This document shows positions 14,623-22,286 of a DNA stretch of 22,525 nt, one piece after another. A program made the translations under genes and the position numbers. The stretch's first letter is position 1; each line of letters opens with the position of its first letter. Source of the DNA: Clostridia bacterium (GTDB taxonomy: Bacteria > Bacillota_A > Clostridia > Christensenellales > Borkfalkiaceae); contig JAFVQP010000090.1 of assembly GCA_017504735.1 (NCBI GenBank), forward strand, positions 1-22,525. Reading direction: 5' to 3'. The notes below the pieces were generated by a model. It worked only from the letters and a program-made list of their open reading frames with translations. It made no database searches and was not told the DNA's origin.

Positions 14623-15978
14623 ATGTTTAGTAACAAAGACGTATTAGACACCATTGCAATGGTGGAGAAGGAACATTTGGATATCCGTACCATTACGATG
14701 GGGATTTCTCTTTTGACCTGTATCCGTGACACTGCGGAAGAAACGGCGCAAAAGGTGTACGACCTTGTGTGTAAAAAAGCGGAAAATATCGTAAAAACGG
14801 CAAGTGATTTGTCGGGGGAATATGGTATTCCCATCGTCAATAAGCGTGTGTCCGTTACCCCCGTTAGCCTTTTGACGGCGGCATTCCCTGAAAAATCCCC
14901 TTTGATTGGTCAAGCGCTTGACAGGGCGGCGGAAACCTTAGGGATTGATTTCCTCGGCGGTTATTCCGCCTTGGTGCATAAGGCAACGGCTGAATATGAA
15001 AGGGTATTCATCAATACCATTCCCGAAGTGCTTGCTTCGACAAAACGCCTTTGTGCGTCGGTCAACGTAGGTTCGACAAAATCGGGTATCAATATGGAAG
15101 CGGTGCGTATGCTTGGCGAAACCTTCAAACGCGCAGCGGAGTTAACCAAAGACCAAGACGGTATCGGCGCGGCGAAATTGGTTGCGTTTTGTAATGCCGT
15201 AGAGGACAACCCCTTCATGGCGGGCGCATTCCATGGCGTCGGTGAGGCGGATACGGTGGTAAACGTCGGCGTTTCCGGGCCTGGGGTAGTAAAACACGCC
15301 TTAGAACAAATTCCCAATGCGGATTTGACGGAAGCGGCGGAGATGATTAAACGCACAGCGTTTAAAATTACACGCGCAGGGCAGTTGGTGGCAAAAGAGG
15401 CGGCAAGGCGTTTAAACGCGCAATTTGGCATCGTCGATTTGTCCCTTGCGCCCACCCCTGCAATCGGGGATTCGGTTGCGCAAATTTTGGAAGAACTCGG
15501 CATTGAAATGGTAGGCGGTCACGGTACGACAGCGGCGCTTGCGATGCTCAACGATGCGGTGAAAAAGGGCGGTGTAATGGCGTCCTCGCGCGTTGGCGGT
15601 TTGTCTGGTGCATTCATACCCGTATCCGAGGATATCGGTATGATTCGCGCGGCGGAAGCAGGAAAAATTACCTTGGATAAGTTGGAAGCAATGACCTGTG
15701 TATGCAGTGTGGGCTTGGATATGATTGCGATCCCTGGTAATACGCCTGCAACGACAATTGCGGCGATGATTGCGGATGAAGCGGCAATCGGTATGATTAA
15801 CAACAAGACGACGGCGGTGCGTATCATTCCTGCCATCGGTAAAAAAGTGGGTGATCAAGTCAACTTTGGCGGGCTTTTAGGCAGAGCGCCGATTATGCCC
15901 GTGCATAATTGCGATTCTTCGCGCCTGATTATGCGTGGGGGGAATATTCCCGCCCCCATCCACAGCTTTAAAAACTAA
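14623..15978 (+). CDS. UPF0210 / PFL family protein (DUF711)
   Basis: The 451-aa protein matches the UPF0210 family over its whole length. It starts with [28 protein letters not shown], has [43 protein letters not shown] and [22 protein letters not shown] in the middle, and closes with [12 protein letters not shown]. The fold is related to pyruvate-formate-lyase-like barrels, but no radical Gly motif is apparent and the reaction is not established. It is expected to be cytoplasmic. A GGTGG-type site precedes ATG 14623. It forms a tight unit with the ACT gene. The stop is followed after 1 nt by R1 copy B. Confidence 0.94.
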   Translation: MFSNKDVLDTIAMVEKEHLDIRTITMGISLLTCIRDTAEETAQKVYDLVCKKAENIVKTASDLSGEYGIPIVNKRVSVTPVSLLTAAFPEKSPLIGQALDRAAETLGIDFLGGYSALVHKATAEYERVFINTIPEVLASTKRLCASVNVGSTKSGINMEAVRMLGETFKRAAELTKDQDGIGAAKLVAFCNAVEDNPFMAGAFHGVGEADTVVNVGVSGPGVVKHALEQIPNADLTEAAEMIKRTAFKITRAGQLVAKEAARRLNAQFGIVDLSLAPTPAIGDSVAQILEELGIEMVGGHGTTAALAMLNDAVKKGGVMASSRVGGLSGAFIPVSEDIGMIRAAEAGKITLDKLEAMTCVCSVGLDMIAIPGNTPATTIAAMIADEAAIGMINNKTTAVRIIPAIGKKVGDQVNFGGLLGRAPIMPVHNCDSSRLIMRGGNIPAPIHSFKN

Positions 15979-15979
15979 T

Positions 15980-16081
15980 GTAAACGCATATATACTGCGC
16001 GATACTGCGTTGTCGTTCGGTCACGTACTTCTTTGTACGCTCCCTCACTTCGCCTTATCTCGCTTGTATCTCTGCGTTTAC
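15980..16081 (+). repeat. R1 element, copy B (large imperfect stem-loop)
   Basis: It begins 1 nt after the UPF0210 stop. The outer arms GTAAACGCA (15980-15988) and TGCGTTTAC (16073-16081) pair over 9 bp, and ATAC, GCG and GATA blocks pair further in. The core CGGTCACGTACTTCTTTG then TACGCTCCC matches copies A and C. The right-arm sequence is reused three more times downstream (about 16176, 16283 and 16478). Confidence 0.82.
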
Positions 16082-16326
16082 GGCTTCGTACTGAATCTGA
16101 GTGATATACGGGGCAACCTAAAGAAACGAGAGAAAACACTCACTACAAGGTCAAGCGGAACGCTTGCTTGCATCTCTGCGTTTACGACGGGTTGCGTTCT
16201 GTATCGGTAGTGATATACGGAGCAACCTAAAGAAACGAGAGAAAACACTCACTACAAGGTCAAGCGGAACGTTTGCTTGCATCTCTGCGTTTACGACGGG
16301 TTGCGTACTGTATCGGGGTGATATAC
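16082..16326 (+). repeat. R2 tandem array B (truncated copies)
   Basis: Three heads with the conserved loop CTGWATCNGAGTGATATACGG lie at about 16089, 16198 and 16306. The body segment ACGAGAGAAAACACTCACTACAAGGTCAAGCGGAACG occurs twice. Each copy is cut right after the CAAGCG hairpin (16152-16166; 16261-16275, with one mismatch) and joined to the R1-B right arm. The repeat unit is about 108 bp. The in-frame short ORFs here encode repeated peptides and are not genes. Confidence 0.8.
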
Positions 16327-16406
16327 GGGGATATTTCGGTAAAGGGTCAAGGGACGTTGTCCCTTGCGGAAGGTTGAGGGCAGCGCCCTCGCAAAAAAAG
16401 TAGCCC
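16327..16406 (+). repeat. R3 repeat, copy 1 (80 bp)
   Basis: It contains two strong hairpins, CAAGGGAC-GTT-GTCCCTTG (16348-16366) and GAGGGC-AGC-GCCCTC (16376-16390), and ends GTAGCCC. By eye, two mismatches separate it from 16521-16600. An R2 head lies immediately upstream in both copies. Confidence 0.88.
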
Positions 16407-16520
16407 CTTTATAAGCAAGGCTTGCCTTGCGCTGACAACAGCATCGCGGTTATTCCCTTTGGGAAATATATTCAAAGCTGCGTTTACGACGGGTTGCGTT
16501 CTGTATCGGTAGTGATATAC
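16407..16520 (+). repeat. Short hairpins and R2 head between the R3 copies
   Basis: GCAAGG-CTTG-CCTTGC and TTCCC-TTT-GGGAA are short perfect hairpins. They are followed by another R1-B right arm (TGCGTTTACGAC, about 16479) and an R2 head (about 16498-16520). No gene is seen. Confidence 0.6.
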
Positions 16521-16600
16521 GGGGATATTTTGGTAAAGGGTCAAGGGACGTTGTCCCTTGCGGAAGGTTGAGGGCAGCGCCCTCGCAAAGAAAGTAGCCC
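16521..16600 (+). repeat. R3 repeat, copy 2 (80 bp)
   Basis: Nearly identical to 16327-16406, with both hairpins fully conserved. The duplicated unit extends upstream through the R2 head to TGCGTTTACGACGGGTTGCG, about 122-125 bp in all. Confidence 0.88.
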
Positions 16601-16609
16601 ATTCCAAAG

Positions 16610-16650
16610 CAAGCGGAACGCTTGCGTCATGAACCGCATTGCGGTTATTT
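16610..16650 (+). repeat. Terminal hairpins before pepF
   Basis: CAAGCG-GAA-CGCTTG (16610-16624) is identical to the R2 body hairpin. AACCGCA and TGCGGTT then form a near-perfect palindrome (about 16632-16646). They end the repeat region about 40 nt before pepF. Confidence 0.65.
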
Positions 16651-16688
16651 TGAAAAATATAGTTAACAATAAATCAAGGATATAAATT

Positions 16689-18467
16689 ATGGAAAGAAAA
16701 GATATTGCACAGCAATTAAAATGGAAAACAACGGATATTTTCCCCACCGATGAGGCATGGGAACAGGAATTTAAGGCGGTAGAAACCGATTTCGCTGGTT
16801 ACGATTTTAGCGTATTCAAAGGCAAACTCGGCGACAAGGAAACCCTCTTAAAATGTTTCCGCCTGATCGACACAATTTCTCGTAGAATTGAAAAACTTTA
16901 TATGTATGCGCACCTTCGCCATGATGAGGATTTGCGTGTTTCTAAATATACGTCCGCGCACGCGCAAATGGGCGCAATGATTTCTAAAATTTTTGCGGAA
17001 TTCTCTTTTGTGGAACCCGAATTGACCAAGCTCGACGACAGCGTTTTGCAGGGCTTTATTGCGGATCCTGACTTTGCGGAATATGATTATAAGCTTCGCA
17101 AAATCGCAGGAGAAAAGGCACACGTATTGAGTGAAGCGGAAGAAAAACTTCTCACCCTTGGCGGTGACGTTATGCGTGATTTCCAAAGCGTTTTCGGCAT
17201 GCTGAACAATGCAAACCTCAACCTGCCCAAGGCAACCTTGAATGGGGAAGAAGTGCAAATGAGCCACGGTCTTTATGGGGTTGCGCTTCACAGCATGAAT
17301 GCGTCTGAACGTAAGGAATGGTTTGAAAAATACTACGAAGCATTTATCAAATTGATTGATTCCATTTCCCAAACCTATTACAGCAACGTAAAGAAAGACG
17401 TATTCTACAAAACGGTACGTAACTACGAAAGCTGTATGGCAATGGCGATGGCAGGGGAAGACGTGCAACCCATCGTGTATGAAAACCTTATCAAGGCTGT
17501 ACATGAAGCGTTGCCTACCGTACACGAATATATTTCCCTTCGCAAAGAAGTGGCTGGGCTTGAAGAACAGCATATGTACGATATCTACGTGCCTTTGGTG
17601 GAAAACGCGGATATCAAACTTCCTTTTGAGGAAGCCTACAACCTCGTGATCGAAGGGCTTGCGCCTTTGGGTGAAGGCTATCAGGCACTCCTTAGAAAGG
17701 GCAGAGACGAGGGTTGGATTGACGTATGTGAAAGTGAAGGCAAGCGCAGCGGCGCATATTCTTCGGGGGTTTACGATACCCATCCATACGTGCTTTTGAA
17801 CTACCAAGAAAGCACCAACGATATCTTTACCGTGGCGCACGAAATGGGGCATGCGCTTCACACCTATAAATCCAACGAAACGCAGCCTTATGCAAAAGCG
17901 GATTACACCATTTTCTTGGCGGAAATCGCAAGTACGGTAAACGAAGTGCTTCTCTTAAAGCACCTTTATAAGAAAACCGACGATAAGAACCTTAAAAAGT
18001 TCTTGTTGAACTACTATATGGATATGATTCGCGCAACCCTATTCCGTCAAACGCAGTTTGCTGAATTTGAACAAATTGCGCACGCAAAAGCAGAAGCGGG
18101 CGAACCTTTGACCAAGGAGAGCCTTTGCGCTGTATATTATCAGCTGAACAAGGATTATTACGGCGACGGCATTATCCACGATGAACAAATTGCGTACGAA
18201 TGGGCGCGTATTCCTCATTTCTACAATGCATTCTACGTGTATAAATACGCAACGGGTATCACCTCGGCAATCTCGATTGTAAAACGCATTTTGACGGAAG
18301 GCCAGCCTGCTGTGGATGATTACTTTAAGTTCCTTTCTTCGGGCGGTTGCACCGACCCTGTTACCATTTTGAAAGGTGCAGGCATCGATTTGACGACGGA
18401 TGCACCCTTCAAGGCGGCAATGGAAGAGTTTAAAAATACCTTGGAAGAATTTAAGAGTCTTTTATAA
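16689..18467 (+). CDS. pepF: Oligoendopeptidase F (M3 family)
   Basis: This cytoplasmic zinc metallopeptidase cleaves short peptides. The 592-aa protein has the normal PepF length of about 600. Its active site is intact: HEMGH at 384-388, with the catalytic Glu385, and the third zinc ligand Glu412 in FLAEIASTVNE. The N-terminal helical region with LYMYAHLRHDED and the C-terminal GDGIIHDEQIAYEWARIPHFY segment are typical of the family. ATG 16689 follows AAGGAT. No clear promoter could be picked out of the repeat-filled upstream region. The dnaB gene follows after a 66-nt gap holding a hairpin, so the two may be cotranscribed. No signal peptide is present. Confidence 0.96.
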   Translation: MERKDIAQQLKWKTTDIFPTDEAWEQEFKAVETDFAGYDFSVFKGKLGDKETLLKCFRLIDTISRRIEKLYMYAHLRHDEDLRVSKYTSAHAQMGAMISKIFAEFSFVEPELTKLDDSVLQGFIADPDFAEYDYKLRKIAGEKAHVLSEAEEKLLTLGGDVMRDFQSVFGMLNNANLNLPKATLNGEEVQMSHGLYGVALHSMNASERKEWFEKYYEAFIKLIDSISQTYYSNVKKDVFYKTVRNYESCMAMAMAGEDVQPIVYENLIKAVHEALPTVHEYISLRKEVAGLEEQHMYDIYVPLVENADIKLPFEEAYNLVIEGLAPLGEGYQALLRKGRDEGWIDVCESEGKRSGAYSSGVYDTHPYVLLNYQESTNDIFTVAHEMGHALHTYKSNETQPYAKADYTIFLAEIASTVNEVLLLKHLYKKTDDKNLKKFLLNYYMDMIRATLFRQTQFAEFEQIAHAKAEAGEPLTKESLCAVYYQLNKDYYGDGIIHDEQIAYEWARIPHFYNAFYVYKYATGITSAISIVKRILTEGQPAVDDYFKFLSSGGCTDPVTILKGAGIDLTTDAPFKAAMEEFKNTLEEFKSLL

Positions 18468-18484
18468 TTTTTACAAAACGAAAG

Positions 18485-18517
18485 GGGCAGGTATGCGTTG
18501 AAATGCATACTTTGCCC
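18485..18517 (+). other. Hairpin before dnaB with the GTATGCGTTGAA motif
   Basis: GGGCA (18485-18489) pairs with TGCCC (18513-18517) and GTATGC (18491-18496) with GCATAC (18505-18510), giving 11 bp with a small internal loop. The loop begins GTTGAAAT. GGTATGCGTTGAA is shared with the palindromes at 2233 and 2751. The dnaB ribosome binding site AAAGGAAG starts just after the stem, so the hairpin could affect dnaB translation. Confidence 0.6.
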
Positions 18518-18533
18518 ATAAAAGGAAGAAAAT

Positions 18534-20048
18534 ATGGCAAACGAAATCAATACCATGCCCTATAACCGTGATGCGGAAATGGCGCTTCTTGGCTGTCTTT
18601 TGATTGACAACGAAATCGCTGGTGAGTTGGTGGATAAGCTGACGGAAGACGATTTTTATCAAGAATCGCATAAATACATCCTGCGTGCAATGCACAGGGT
18701 GTTTAATAACCGTAAGCCCATCGACCTCGTTACCGTTTCGGACGAGTTAGAAGGGGAAAATGCTTTGGAAAAAGCGGGCGGTATCGCCTACTTGACCGAG
18801 TTGACGCAAATCACCCCTTCAGCGGCAAACTACAAATCCTACTACGAAATTATCACCCGTGACAGCATCAACCGTAAGCTGATCCGTGCGTCTAGAAAAA
18901 TCATCGAAACGTCGATGAAAGGCACGGATGAGCAGGCTTCGCTTGCCTTTGCGGAAAAGAGTATTTATGATATTTCCAAGCAGTCGGAACGTTCGGAACT
19001 TCTTCGTATGGATGAAGGGGATATCATCGGTGAAGTATTGCACAAGTTTGAACTTTTGCAATCCAACCCCGATTCCTTCCGCGGTATACCGACGGGGTAT
19101 AAACGCTTGGACAAGATGACTCACGGTTTAAAGGCAGGCGCGCTGATCGTTATTGCGGCCCGTCCTGGTATGGGTAAAACTTCACTTGCGATGAACCTTG
19201 TAGAAAATGCATCTCTGCGCGCAGGCAAGACCTGTGCGGTGTTCTCGCTCGAAATGCCTCGCACCGAAATTGTAGAAAGATTGATTTGCGCATATGCCAA
19301 CGTGAGTATGCAAAAGGCGCAGGATGGTAATTTGGGCGCGAAAGAATGGAAGAAATTGATGCTCGCGGGCGATCAGCTGAAGAAGAGTAAAATCCACATC
19401 GACGATTCGCCGAGAATTACACCTGCGGAAATTTTGTCAAAGTGCCGCCGTTTGAAAACTTCAGCGGACGGACTTGACCTGATTATGATCGACTATATTC
19501 AGCTTATGTCGGGTGGCGATTCGGCGATGGCAGGCAGTGAAAATAGACAACAGGAAATCGCATCGATTACGCGTGACTTGAAGATTATGGCAAAGGAGCT
19601 TGGCGTTCCCGTTATTGCTTTGTCGCAGTTAAAGCGTATTCAATCGAAAGAACCTCAGCTTTCCGACCTTCGTGAATCGGGTGCAATCGAACAAGACGCC
19701 GACATCGTTATGTTCATCAACCGTCCTGAGGTTATTGCAACGCAGGAAGAGCTTGCGTCGGGTAAAATCGTTAAGGGCGCGGCAGAGCTTATCATCGCCA
19801 AGCACAGAGGCGGTGAGCAGGGCAGGGTTGCGTTGAAGTTCATTGGCGAGTGCACAAAGTTTGTGGACGTTGACGATCAAAACCGCGAGGACGAACCACC
19901 TGATTTTGGTTCTCACGCGCAGGAATATGTTGAAGATGATGAGGAGTATGAGGCGCCTGAGGACGATTATATGCCTCCTGAACCGCCCCCGATGCGTGGC
20001 GGCGGTGGGTTGAAACCTATCTCTGACGACGAACTCCCCTTCGAGTAA
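18534..20048 (+). CDS. dnaB: Replicative DNA helicase DnaB (DnaC in Bacillus naming)
   Basis: This hexameric helicase unwinds DNA at the replication fork. The 504-aa protein has the N-terminal primase-interacting domain (PYNRDAEMALLGCLL onward), a linker, and the RecA-like ATPase. Motifs are Walker A ARPGMGKTS at 209-217, Walker B LIMIDYIQLM with Asp320, and LSQLKRI with DLRESGAIEQDADIV near the end. The C-terminal 55 residues are acidic and Pro/Gly-rich, ending PISDDELPFE. This resembles the SSB-like acidic tips that bind partner proteins (inference). AAAGGAAG precedes ATG. No intein interrupts it. The stop is followed directly by R1 copy C. The DnaD-family protein at 7637 could act in the same loading pathway. 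Confidence 0.97.
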   Translation: MANEINTMPYNRDAEMALLGCLLIDNEIAGELVDKLTEDDFYQESHKYILRAMHRVFNNRKPIDLVTVSDELEGENALEKAGGIAYLTELTQITPSAANYKSYYEIITRDSINRKLIRASRKIIETSMKGTDEQASLAFAEKSIYDISKQSERSELLRMDEGDIIGEVLHKFELLQSNPDSFRGIPTGYKRLDKMTHGLKAGALIVIAARPGMGKTSLAMNLVENASLRAGKTCAVFSLEMPRTEIVERLICAYANVSMQKAQDGNLGAKEWKKLMLAGDQLKKSKIHIDDSPRITPAEILSKCRRLKTSADGLDLIMIDYIQLMSGGDSAMAGSENRQQEIASITRDLKIMAKELGVPVIALSQLKRIQSKEPQLSDLRESGAIEQDADIVMFINRPEVIATQEELASGKIVKGAAELIIAKHRGGEQGRVALKFIGECTKFVDVDDQNREDEPPDFGSHAQEYVEDDEEYEAPEDDYMPPEPPPMRGGGGLKPISDDELPFE

Positions 20049-20170
20049 GAAACAATGTATATACGGCGCAATACGGCGTTGTAGATGCGCTTTTTTCGGT
20101 CACGTACGTCTATGTACGCTCCCGTCAAAAATACTCCTACGCCTTGTCTTGCTTGCATCTACCTTGTTTC
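20049..20170 (+). repeat. R1 element, copy C (large imperfect stem-loop)
   Basis: It begins directly after the dnaB TAA. The outer arms GAAACAA (20049-20055) and TTGTTTC (20164-20170) are complementary. The core TTCGGTCACGTACGTCTATG followed by TACGCTCCC and the right-side CGCCTTGTCTTGCTTGCATC match copies A and B. It has about 18 extra nt, mostly in the 5' half (around GTAGATGCGC with a T-run). No R2 copies follow it. Confidence 0.8.
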
Positions 20171-20196
20171 GACGAGTCCCCCTATCTTTTAGTTCT

Positions 20197-20209
20197 TAGG
20201 AAATTCCTA
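20197..20209. promoter_or_regulatory. TAGGAA-A-TTCCTA palindrome in the Sua5-gene leader
   Basis: A perfect 6-bp dyad around one A, flanked by GTTC and GAAC that could extend it. It lies 23 nt before the ATG, upstream of the GAGGTG ribosome binding site. It may be an operator or a leader hairpin. Confidence 0.4.
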
Positions 20210-20231
20210 CTCTGAACCGTGAGGTGAAATT

Positions 20232-21245
20232 ATGGAAACGAAAATTAAAGCTATCACCTCCGACAGTTTAGAGGAGGCAAAAACAATTATATTTGACGGC
20301 GGCGTCGTGGGGATGCCGACGGAAACGGTGTACGGCTTGGGTGGTAATGCCTTCAACGATGATGCGGTGAAACGCATTTTCGAGGTAAAGGGTAGGCCCA
20401 ACGACAATCCTTTGATTGCGCACGTGCACAAGGATTATGATTTATCCAAAATTATCGATTATGACCCGCCTTACGCGCAAGCTTTGCGCGATGCTTTCTT
20501 ACCTGGTCCCTTGACTTTGGTATATCCCTCGACGGATAAGGTGAGCCCGTACGTTTCTTGCGGGTTAAATACCTTGGCTGTACGAATCCCCTCGCACGAG
20601 GGCGCGCAGGCGTTTTTAAAAGCGGTGGATATCCCTATCGTTGCGCCTAGCGCAAACCTTTCCAAACACGTCAGCCCAACCTCTGCACAGCACGTTTTTG
20701 AGGATTTTGACGGTAAAATTCCTTTGGTTTTAGACGGCGGTGAAAGTGAGGGTGGTATCGAAAGTACCGTTTGCGACGTAACGGGTGAAATCCCTGTAAT
20801 TTTACGTCCTGGCTTAATCACGCGCGAACAAATTGCGGCGGTGGTAGGGGCTTGTGGAGAATATACCCCCGATTTCACGAAAGAGAAAAAGGTAAAAAGC
20901 CCTGGGCTTTTGTACAAGCATTATTCACCTCGTTGTCAGACGGCGCTCTATACGCTCGATCGCATAGACGAAGCGTTGAGACGTTGTGAAAATGCGCTTG
21001 CGGACGGAAAACGAGTGGCGGTGTTGTGTGAAGATGGACAAAAGGAAAATTTCCACAGCGCAATCGTTTTAAATTTGGGTGAAACGGAAGCACAAATGGC
21101 AAATCGCTTGTATAACCTACTGCGTGAGGCGGAAAAGGTGTGCGACCTGTTAATTGCCATCGAACCGACAAAGCAAGACGGTGTGATGGTGGGGGTGCTT
21201 AATCGCTTGAGAAAAGCGTGCGTATCGGTGGATATAAAGCATTAA
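20232..21245 (+). CDS. ywlC: L-threonylcarbamoyladenylate synthase (Sua5/YwlC)
   Basis: It makes threonylcarbamoyl-AMP from threonine, bicarbonate and ATP, the first step of the t6A37 tRNA modification needed for accurate decoding of ANN codons. The 337-aa protein has the YrdC-like catalytic domain (about 10-200) with GMPTETVYGLGGNA, the substrate-binding KGRPNDNPLIAHV, and VAPSANLSKHVSPT. Conserved GGIESTVCDV and LRPGLIT follow. A Sua5-type C-terminal domain (about 230-337) is joined by a linker containing SPGLLYKHYSPR, the hallmark of the long Sua5 form. GAGGTG precedes ATG 20232. The following ywlE-like and rpiB genes match the gene order of the Bacillus ywlC-ywlF region, supporting the assignment. 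Confidence 0.96.
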   Translation: METKIKAITSDSLEEAKTIIFDGGVVGMPTETVYGLGGNAFNDDAVKRIFEVKGRPNDNPLIAHVHKDYDLSKIIDYDPPYAQALRDAFLPGPLTLVYPSTDKVSPYVSCGLNTLAVRIPSHEGAQAFLKAVDIPIVAPSANLSKHVSPTSAQHVFEDFDGKIPLVLDGGESEGGIESTVCDVTGEIPVILRPGLITREQIAAVVGACGEYTPDFTKEKKVKSPGLLYKHYSPRCQTALYTLDRIDEALRRCENALADGKRVAVLCEDGQKENFHSAIVLNLGETEAQMANRLYNLLREAEKVCDLLIAIEPTKQDGVMVGVLNRLRKACVSVDIKH

Positions 21246-21300
21246 ATAGTGGTTCTTCCGTGATACAGCAAAAATAATAAATCAAGGGGGCAGGTACGAG

Positions 21301-21945
21301 ATGAGTGACGTAAAATTGAAAAAAATCGTATTCGTTTGTACAGGTAATACCTGCCGTTCTCCAATGGCGGAATACCTTTTCAAGCAAGTCTTGAAAAAGG
21401 AAAAACTGCGTGGGTTTAAAATTTGTTCCGCAGGCGTAGGCGCGAAGAAAGGGGATGTAATCAATCCAAAATCGGCGCAGGTCTTGGCGGAACATAAAAT
21501 TACCGTAGGGAAGTTTACTTCTACCCCGATCAATGATAAACTGTTAAAGGAAGCTTTTGCTTTTGTTTGTATGACGGAACGCCATGCGGATTATCTTACG
21601 GATATGCGTTGGAGCGTCTTGCGAAAGGCGGGTATGAAGGAAATTGAAAACAACGTCTATTCCTTTGAGGATCTTGTAGGTTATACTGTGCCCGATCCGT
21701 ATGGGAGAGATGTAGATGCATATCGTTATGTATTTGACCTGTTGGAAGGGGGCATGTATGCGATCATTGAGAATTTACACCTCAAAGAATACGCTTTGCC
21801 TGCGCCCTCTAAACCTGCAGGGACAGGAAAACGAGGCAGACCGAAAAAAGCGGAAGAGGACACTGTAAAAGAGCCTACGGCACCCAAAAAGCGCGGTAGA
21901 CCGAAAAAAGAAATTACATACGAACAATTAAAGATGGATTTTTAA
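21301..21945 (+). CDS. ywlE: YwlE-like low-molecular-weight phosphatase with AT-hook-like tail
   Basis: The catalytic part (about 1-165) is a low-molecular-weight protein phosphatase. The P-loop CTGNTCRS is at 13-20, with nucleophile Cys13 and phosphate-binding Arg19. The general-acid loop VPDPYG has Asp132. Thr17 in the P-loop is the residue that distinguishes the arginine-phosphatase YwlE from tyrosine phosphatases, which carry Ile. The likely substrate is therefore phosphoarginine on proteins, though no McsB kinase is in the window. Residues 166-214 are an extra tail with two basic motifs, KRGRPKK (177-183) and KRGRPKK (197-203), followed by ITYEQLKMDF. RGRP cores are AT-hook-like and may bind DNA or simply add charge. 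The ribosome binding site is probably GGGGGCAGG. rpiB starts 11 nt after the stop. Confidence 0.92.
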   Translation: MSDVKLKKIVFVCTGNTCRSPMAEYLFKQVLKKEKLRGFKICSAGVGAKKGDVINPKSAQVLAEHKITVGKFTSTPINDKLLKEAFAFVCMTERHADYLTDMRWSVLRKAGMKEIENNVYSFEDLVGYTVPDPYGRDVDAYRYVFDLLEGGMYAIIENLHLKEYALPAPSKPAGTGKRGRPKKAEEDTVKEPTAPKKRGRPKKEITYEQLKMDF

Positions 21946-21956
21946 GGAGTGTGAAT

Positions 21957-22286
21957 ATGAAAATTGCAGTAGCGTGTGACCACGGCGGTTTGAATTTAAA
22001 GAGAGCCGTAATTGAATATCTTAAAAAATGCGGACATACCGTGATGGATTTTGGTACGGATAACACTGCATCTTGCGATTATCCCGATTTTGCGGTGCTT
22101 GCGGCGGAAGCGGTGGCAAGCGGTGCATGTGAAAGGGGCATCGTCGTATGCTCATCGGGTATCGGTGTGTCGATTGTCGCAAACAAAGTCCCTGGGATTC
22201 GTTGCGCCCATTGCCACGACGTGTATTGCGCAAAATATACTCGTTTTCACAACGATGCAAATATGATTGCATTTGGGGAAAAGGTC
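21957..22286 (+). pseudogene. rpiB: Ribose-5-phosphate isomerase B, 3' end lost at a sequence junction
   Basis: RpiB interconverts ribose 5-phosphate and ribulose 5-phosphate in the pentose phosphate pathway. The first 110 codons are intact and typical. They include CDHGG with Asp8 and His9, FGTDN, SCDYPDFA, the catalytic Cys65 in CSSGIGVS, VPGIRCAHCHD, and RFHNDANMIAFGEKV. About 35-40 C-terminal residues are then missing. Beyond 22286 the frame stays open to the window edge, but the sequence is the complement of an SDR gene, so the fused reading frame is not biological. AAGGAG precedes ATG 21957, 11 nt after the ywlE stop, and the order ywlC-ywlE-rpiB is conserved. The gene is most likely intact in the real genome and broken here by a join error. 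Confidence 0.88.

Noticed and set aside
15935..16747. Several short ORFs with internally repeated peptides, on both strands
   Set aside because: The peptide repeats simply reflect the underlying DNA repeats R1, R2 and R3.
16848..17861. A 337-codon minus-strand open frame
   Set aside because: It is antisense to pepF, which has intact catalytic motifs. The translated product is rich in His, Phe and Cys, as expected for a shadow frame.
11311..20170. R1 copies as integron attC sites
   Set aside because: They follow stop codons and are imperfect palindromes, but the arms lack the GTTRRRY core, the genes are housekeeping genes not arranged as cassettes, and no integrase is present.
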